DNA of 19,385 nucleotides from Dehalococcoidia bacterium. Lineage in GTDB: Bacteria; Chloroflexota; Dehalococcoidia; E44-bin15. Location: assembly GCA_004377275.1 (NCBI GenBank), contig SOIC01000125.1, positions 1-19,385 of the forward strand, read 5' to 3'. Shown here one piece after another: positions 15,562 through 19,385 of the stretch (positions within the stretch are counted from its first letter, which is position 1; the number at the start of each line of letters is the position of its first letter). The notes beneath the pieces were generated by a model, which saw only the letters and a program-made list of their open reading frames with translations, was not told where the DNA came from and ran no database searches. The position numbers were made by a program, and so were the translations under genes.

Positions 15562-16785
15562 TTACCTGCCAGGGATGGGATTGATTGTCCCGCAACGGGG
15601 ACACCTGATGCTGCTGCCCTTAAAATCGGGGGGAATCCTGAATTTTGCTCCACAGTTACAGGCAAGAGCGGTATACCGGTTTAGTTTCTCAAGAAGGTCA
15701 GAGACCTCTCTTGCCCGCTCTAGCTTTTCTATCTTTTCAGGCTTCTTTTCTTCAACCGACTCTCCTCGTGCCTCCACCAGACCGGCGGCTCCTGCCAGTG
15801 TAGATTGGGGGATAACTCCCCCTCCCCCCTTATGAACCTGGCGGAATACCCGGTCATAGTCGGCAAATGAGGCGCTATTTCCCATGCTCCTCAGTATCCT
15901 GATCCTCTCGGATGTGGGCGGATGGGTGCTGCTGAGGTCACGGGCCTTGATCCCTGGCTTATGAAGAGGGTTGATTATATACATCGGAGCGGTAGCACGT
16001 TTAGCGGATGAGAGCACTTTAGTGGATGATGATATCTTTTCCAGTGCTGAAGCCAGCCCCTCGGGATATCTGGTATAAAGGGCTGAGGATGCATCGGCAA
16101 GGTATTCTCGCCTGCGGGACATGGCGAAGTAGATCAGCCTGGCGAAGATTGGGGCGAGTATGATGAACACTATACCGACTATAAGGATGATCATCTGCCC
16201 CTGCCCACCACCACCCGAGGGGCCCCTGCGCCCCCCGCGGGCACCTCCGAATATCAGGTACAACAGCGCCAGGTCGGCCAGCAGTACTATAGCCCCCATC
16301 ATGATGCCGCTTATAACCATGAGAAGGACATCGCGGTTCTTTATGTGCCCTATCTCGTGCGCGATCACGCCCTGGAGTTCATCGCGGTTAAGCCTCTGTA
16401 ACAGTCCCGAGGTAACGGCTATGGCGGCTTTATTGGGGTCTCTTCCGGTAGCAAAGGCATTAGGGGCAGGGTCATCGATGATATATATATCGGGCATCTT
16501 GGGAAGCCCGGATGCGATCTTCATCTCCTCCACAATATTAAACAGCCGGGGGTGGTCACTACGCTCGAGCTTCTTTGCCTTTGAGATGGAGAGGAATACA
16601 TTATCGCCCTGGAAAAAGGCGACCAGGTTCATTATCAACCATATGATAGAGGCCAGGATAATGCCAGCTATGCCGCTATCAAAAAATACTTCCCCGATTA
16701 AGTAACCCATGCCTAGCAGCAGGGCTCCCATGCCTGCTACCAGCCAAACGGATTTTATCTTGTTCGACCTAATCTGTTCCCACAC
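15562..16785 (-). CDS. htpX: HtpX-like M48 zinc metalloprotease with C-terminal zinc ribbon
   Basis: A 407-residue membrane protease of the M48B family, which degrades misfolded membrane proteins. Two N-terminal membrane segments (about 13-32 and 38-58) and two more (about 154-180 and 198-221) flank the catalytic site. The zinc site is HEIGH at 143-147 with the third ligand Glu227 (REYLADASSA). Family members are usually about 290 residues. This one has an extra ~110-residue tail with a charged, coiled-coil-like stretch (343-368) and a terminal zinc ribbon, C376-x-C378 and C395-x2-C398. A glycine-rich loop (180-196) lies between membrane segments. The start is GTG (complement of 16783-16785). 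It lies 58 bases after lemA, a common pairing, with the zinc-ribbon gene upstream in the same direction. Confidence 0.93.
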   Translation of the reverse strand: MWEQIRSNKIKSVWLVAGMGALLLGMGYLIGEVFFDSGIAGIILASIIWLIMNLVAFFQGDNVFLSISKAKKLERSDHPRLFNIVEEMKIASGLPKMPDIYIIDDPAPNAFATGRDPNKAAIAVTSGLLQRLNRDELQGVIAHEIGHIKNRDVLLMVISGIMMGAIVLLADLALLYLIFGGARGGRRGPSGGGGQGQMIILIVGIVFIILAPIFARLIYFAMSRRREYLADASSALYTRYPEGLASALEKISSSTKVLSSAKRATAPMYIINPLHKPGIKARDLSSTHPPTSERIRILRSMGNSASFADYDRVFRQVHKGGGGVIPQSTLAGAAGLVEARGESVEEKKPEKIEKLERAREVSDLLEKLNRYTALACNCGAKFRIPPDFKGSSIRCPRCGTINPIPGR

Positions 16786-16843
16786 AACTGACCCGTTTTC
16801 TTAACCCCGTTAAACGCGAATGAGCAATCATCGACCACCGGTA

Positions 16844-17410
16844 TCAGGTAAAGCTTACCTTGGGAACCTCTCGCTCTGCCGGCGCTTCCAACTCAAAGAA
16901 CTCCCCGACCTTGAAACCGGTCATGCCAGCTACCATATTGGAGGGAAACATCTGGACCTTGTTGTTCAGGTGCATAACCCCATCGTTATAGAACTGCCGA
17001 GCAAAGCTTATCTTGTTCTCAGTGGTGGTGAGCTCTTCCTGTAGGGCGAGGAAGTTCTGGTTCGCCTTAAGGTCGGGGTAGTTCTCGGCGACGGCGAAGA
17101 AGCGGGTGAGCATCCCGCTCAGTTCGCCCTCGGCCTTGGCCTGCTGGCCCACACCTTTGCCGCTGGCCTCCACCGCCGATGTCCTGGCTTTGGTTACCGC
17201 CTCCAGGGTCTCCCGCTCATGTTTCATATAGCCCTTGACGGTCTCAATCAGGTTGGGTATCAGGTCGTGCCGCCTTTTCAACTGGACATCGATCTGAGAC
17301 CAGGAGTTTCGCACCTGGTTCCGCAGCCTCACCAGCGAGTTGTAGACCCCGAAGAATATGATCCCCAAGACGACAACCACCCCGATGATAATGTAAACTG
17401 CAATCATCAT
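16844..17410 (-). CDS. lemA: LemA family membrane-anchored protein
   Basis: A 188-residue LemA protein. It has a short extracytoplasmic N-terminus, one membrane helix (about 3-25, IAVYIIIGVVVVLGIIFFGV) and a helical domain with the family signature (NSLVRLRNQVRNSWSQIDVQ, then LKRRHDLIPNLIETVKGY; later QNFLALQEELTTTENKI and ARQFYNDGV). The biochemical role of LemA is not established; it commonly sits beside HtpX-like proteases or TPM-domain proteins and may help membrane quality control. The ATG is preceded by a strong GGAGGTG ribosome site. It is 24 bases downstream of the zinc-ribbon gene and 58 bases upstream of htpX: one operon. Confidence 0.94.
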   Translation of the reverse strand: MMIAVYIIIGVVVVLGIIFFGVYNSLVRLRNQVRNSWSQIDVQLKRRHDLIPNLIETVKGYMKHERETLEAVTKARTSAVEASGKGVGQQAKAEGELSGMLTRFFAVAENYPDLKANQNFLALQEELTTTENKISFARQFYNDGVMHLNNKVQMFPSNMVAGMTGFKVGEFFELEAPAEREVPKVSFT

Positions 17411-17434
17411 TACACCTCCAAAATTAGATTTGAG

Positions 17435-17854
17435 CTATTCCCTGGCCTGGAAAACCTCCCCTAGGAAGTTGACAACCCGATCCGGTGCACCTGATTCCGC
17501 GGATGATTTATCCAAGCGCTGTGTTATTACCTGACCCACCTCGCCCCCATCGAACCACACGCCCTCTCCCCGGGGACAGACATCTATAACCACTTCCGGG
17601 TCGTGGCCGATAGCGGCTTTTCGCATTTTCTTTCCGCAGACGGGGCACCTGCGTTTTTTCTCTGCTATCCTCTTTTCGGGCAGGGTCAATATATCCGATA
17701 CGTTGAACTCGCCCACATCCAGGTCCATCGATTCAAGCAGGAGTGCCAGCTCTCCCGCATCGAACCAGACGCCGAGGCATGTGGTACAGTAGTCGAGCTC
17801 GATTTTCTCGTGTTCAACCACAATAATCGGCACTTTACATACTGGACAGTACAC
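17435..17854 (-). CDS. Tandem zf-TFIIB-type zinc-ribbon protein
   Basis: A 139-residue protein with two zf-TFIIB-like modules. Module 1 has C3-x2-C6 and C23-x2-C26 followed by LGVWFDAGEL. Module 2 has C70-x2-C73 and C93, then GVWFDGGEV, but the fourth ligand position is Gly96 (CPRG), so its zinc site is incomplete or altered. These small proteins have no proven function; the WFD-GE signature defines the family. The start is GTG (complement of 17852-17854) with a modest GAGGG site upstream. It is the first gene of the zinc-ribbon, lemA, htpX operon. Confidence 0.88.
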   Translation of the reverse strand: MYCPVCKVPIIVVEHEKIELDYCTTCLGVWFDAGELALLLESMDLDVGEFNVSDILTLPEKRIAEKKRRCPVCGKKMRKAAIGHDPEVVIDVCPRGEGVWFDGGEVGQVITQRLDKSSAESGAPDRVVNFLGEVFQARE

Positions 17855-17962
17855 CGTTCCCTCGCCCCTTCTATATTGAGATGCCTCACACTAGTTGGAG
17901 ATATAACAGGTAGCTTCCATCTACGCATTTGACGACATCAATAGCAATAATAGCAAGCAGGA

Positions 17963-18046
17963 GTTGATACGTCAATATACAGTCCATTTAGCCCGTTAAG
18001 CTTTGAGCGGTAATATGATATAATCACTCGGTGTTGATACGCTAAT
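17963..18046. repeat. Direct repeat GTTGATACG..AAT flanking a promoter
   Basis: GTTGATACGTCAAT (17963-17976) recurs as GTTGATACGCTAAT (18033-18046), 12 of 14 bases alike, 70 bases apart, on either side of the -10 element at 18019. The first copy also contains a TTGA-N4-TCAA dyad. A related TTGA-N5-TCAA dyad is at 17929-17941. These resemble but do not match the TTGAT-N4-ATCAA spacing of FNR/CRP-type sites. Confidence 0.4.
18016..18024 (+). promoter_or_regulatory. Extended -10 promoter for the tandem-paralogue operon
   Basis: TGATATAAT is a perfect extended -10 (TG-n-TATAAT). The -35 position (TTAAGC, 17996-18001) is weak, as is common with extended -10 promoters. The leader to the ATG at 18065 would be about 35 bases. 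Confidence 0.6.
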
Positions 18047-18064
18047 GATGTAATGAGGAGTAAT

Positions 18065-18625
18065 ATGGCAGAACTAGTAGATTACAGCGGTCCGTTCGAT
18101 CCCGATTTCAGCTATGATAGATTTACTAAGGAAACATTGCTTAAACTCATTCGTTCACATGCGGAATACGTTCGCAGGATAGATGGACAGTGGTATTTAG
18201 CAGTGATGCAGGAATGTGGTAATGATGCAGCCTTTGCCTGTGATGCAATAGTCTGGGAGAAGCTTGAGGCTTATACGATGAAGACAACGTCTAATTTGCT
18301 GAACATTCACGGCGATGATGTGGTGACGTTGATTAAGGCTTTGCAAGCTAACCCGTGGTCATCGAGCTACAAATTCAATGTGGATCTAATAAACAATGAC
18401 CATGCCATAATCAGCTTCATAAATTGTCCCACCCTGCTTGCGCTGGAAAGGGATGGGTCAGGGAGAGAGATGCTCATATGCAATAAATTGGAAGTGAGAC
18501 TCATGGAGCTGAAGGCCCATTATTTCAATCCGAATATGATCGTTACACCGCTTAAATTACCTCCACGAGAACCTAATAGCGAGATTTGTTGCCAGTGGGA
18601 ACTGAAAGTGGAGAGGAATAGATGA
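18065..18625 (+). CDS. Uncharacterised conserved protein (DUF6125 / ATC-hydrolase-like), copy 1
   Basis: A 186-residue soluble protein, one of a tandem pair. I believe it belongs to the DUF6125 or L-2-amino-thiazoline-4-carboxylate hydrolase-like families, but this rests on memory of the pattern. Visible motifs are AEYVRRIDGQWYLAVM, a NIHGDDVVTLIKAL segment, NCPTLLALE, HYFNP and a C-terminal ICCQWELKVER. The repeated cysteines (NCP, IC, ICC) are kept in both copies and could be ligands or catalytic. I use the second ATG (18065) because GAGGAG (18055-18060) serves as its ribosome site and overlaps the first ATG at 18053. It overlaps the next gene by four bases (ATGA) and leads into a molybdopterin enzyme, so it may act on that enzyme or its substrate. 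Confidence 0.8.
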   Translation: MAELVDYSGPFDPDFSYDRFTKETLLKLIRSHAEYVRRIDGQWYLAVMQECGNDAAFACDAIVWEKLEAYTMKTTSNLLNIHGDDVVTLIKALQANPWSSSYKFNVDLINNDHAIISFINCPTLLALERDGSGREMLICNKLEVRLMELKAHYFNPNMIVTPLKLPPREPNSEICCQWELKVERNR

Positions 18626-19179
18626 AAGTATTGATGGCCGACTATAGCGGTGCTTTCGATCCCACTTTTAGCCATGGTAAATTGGCTCAGGAAACCCTAG
18701 CTAAACTTATGAAAGCTACCGCTGAATATATGCGCAGAATAGATGGGCACTGGTACCTCAGCGTGATGGAGAAATGGGGAAACGACGAGGCGCTGGATTG
18801 CGATATTAAGGTATGGGAAAGACTTGTTACATATGAAATGAAGATGTTGAGCAGCCTGTTGAATATCCATGGGGATGATGTGGTGACCGTCATGAAGGCT
18901 CTCCAGGCCAGCCCGTGGACATTAACCTATGCCTGTGATATCGACGTAAGGAATAATGACGAGGCTATTGTTACCTACCGCAACTGTCCTACGCTGCTAG
19001 CTCTGGAGAAAGAAGGTAAGGGGCGGGAGGGGCTTATATGCCAGGAGCTTGAACCCAGGCTCATGGCTAAGATAGCTCATTATTTCAATCCGTCTATAGA
19101 AGTTGTAGCCTTGAAAATACCACCCAGAAGTGGTAATGAAGATATATGCTGTCAATGGGAGTTCAAGCTGGAGAGGTGA
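18622..19179 (+). CDS. Uncharacterised conserved protein (DUF6125 / ATC-hydrolase-like), copy 2
   Basis: A 185-residue paralogue of the preceding protein, colinear throughout and with well over half of residues shared. YSG.FDP.FS, AEY.RRIDG.WYL.VM, LLNIHGDDVVT, NCPTLLALE, HYFNP and ICCQWE are all kept. Differences cluster in the charged helix surfaces, as expected after duplication and specialisation, perhaps as a heterodimer. The start ATG overlaps the stop of copy 1 (ATGA), and GAGAGGA just upstream is a good ribosome site. The molybdopterin gene begins 13 bases after its stop. Confidence 0.8.
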   Translation: MKVLMADYSGAFDPTFSHGKLAQETLAKLMKATAEYMRRIDGHWYLSVMEKWGNDEALDCDIKVWERLVTYEMKMLSSLLNIHGDDVVTVMKALQASPWTLTYACDIDVRNNDEAIVTYRNCPTLLALEKEGKGREGLICQELEPRLMAKIAHYFNPSIEVVALKIPPRSGNEDICCQWEFKLER

Positions 19180-19190
19180 GAGGGGAAGCA

Positions 19191-19385
19191 ATATGGCCAA
19201 GCAGCGGGAAATCAAGAAGACAGTGTGCACCTTCTGTACATCCAACTGCGGCATGCTGGTTCACGTTAAAGACGGCAAGATAGTGAATATTGAGCCTAAC
19301 CGGGAACACCCCCTTAGCCGGGGGTTCACATGCGAGAGAAATCGCCTGGCCTTAAAATGGCTCTACCACCCGGACCAGCTTATGT
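19191..19385 (+). repeat. Partial duplication of 2931-3125
   Basis: Aligned without gaps to 2931-3125, I count 23 mismatches in 195 bases (about 88% identity), with the first 34 bases identical and a final run of more than 30 identical bases at the window edge. It covers the start of the two paralogous oxidoreductase genes. Confidence 0.9.
19193..19385 (+). CDS. Molybdopterin oxidoreductase, N-terminal part (cut by window edge), paralogue of the 2933 gene
   Basis: Only the first 64 codons are in view. It opens with the same MAKQREIKKTVCTFC as the enzyme at 2933 and keeps the [4Fe-4S] motif C12-x2-C15-x3-C19-x27-C47. It then runs RGFTCERNRLALKWLYHP to the edge. The residues after C15 are Thr-Ser rather than Ser-Gly, and again there is no acetylene-hydratase-type Asp. 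The ribosome site GAGGGGAAG precedes the ATG. It is the third gene of an operon with the two tandem paralogues. Confidence 0.9.
   Translation, partial: MAKQREIKKTVCTFCTSNCGMLVHVKDGKIVNIEPNREHPLSRGFTCERNRLALKWLYHPDQLM

Noticed and set aside
15438..15665. Minus-strand 75-codon frame overlapping the 3' end of htpX
   Set aside because: It is out of frame with the well-supported zinc-ribbon tail of the protease and has no independent support.
1..19385. CRISPR arrays, insertion sequences, tRNA or rRNA genes
   Set aside because: No regularly spaced repeats, transposase genes with terminal repeats, or cloverleaf/rRNA sequences were recognised on either strand.

Overview
The window looks like a piece of an anaerobic bacterial chromosome. 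It carries three cytoplasmic-type molybdopterin (DMSO reductase family) oxidoreductases without TAT signals, an acetogen-type MetV-MetF methylene-tetrahydrofolate reductase fed by an iron-sulfur flavoprotein, and a soluble NarL-type two-component system. The gene mix would fit an uncultured Chloroflexota (Dehalococcoidia-like) lineage, but that is inference from gene content only; there is no rRNA, tRNA or marker gene here to prove it.

Layout. (1) 1-5152: an acyl-CoA synthetase (minus strand, cut by the left edge) diverges from a two-gene unit of a phytoene-desaturase-like FAD oxidoreductase and a 739-residue molybdopterin oxidoreductase. The FAD gene appears to start at an ATA codon. (2) 5153-5702: a gene-free gap with a short tandem repeat and a promoter. 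(3) 5703-7980: a PAS-GAF histidine kinase overlapping a NarL/LuxR response regulator. (4) 8180-12818: a compact unit made of a three-part flavoprotein (GltD-like, 2x[4Fe-4S] ferredoxin, MvhD/FlpD-like domain), then MetV, MetF and an unusual double-receiver protein that lacks an output domain. The first three genes overlap one another. (5) 13029-15236, minus strand: a second molybdopterin oxidoreductase with an altered iron-sulfur motif. (6) 15562-17854, minus strand: a zinc-ribbon protein, LemA and an HtpX-like protease with an added zinc ribbon. (7) 18065-19385: two tandem paralogues of an uncharacterised family, then a third molybdopterin oxidoreductase cut by the right edge. Its start is 88% identical in DNA to the start of the first oxidoreductase.

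How the parts may work together. The metabolic core is the 8180-11896 module. MetF reduces methylene-THF to methyl-THF, MetV is its iron-sulfur partner, and the fused flavoprotein probably supplies or splits electrons, doing the job that separate HdrA and MvhD subunits do in some acetogens. The kinase and two receiver proteins on either side suggest the module is regulated by a redox or substrate signal. The molybdopterin enzymes have no electron-transfer or membrane-anchor subunits beside them. The first resembles acetylene hydratase along its length but lacks that enzyme's catalytic aspartate, so its substrate is unknown.
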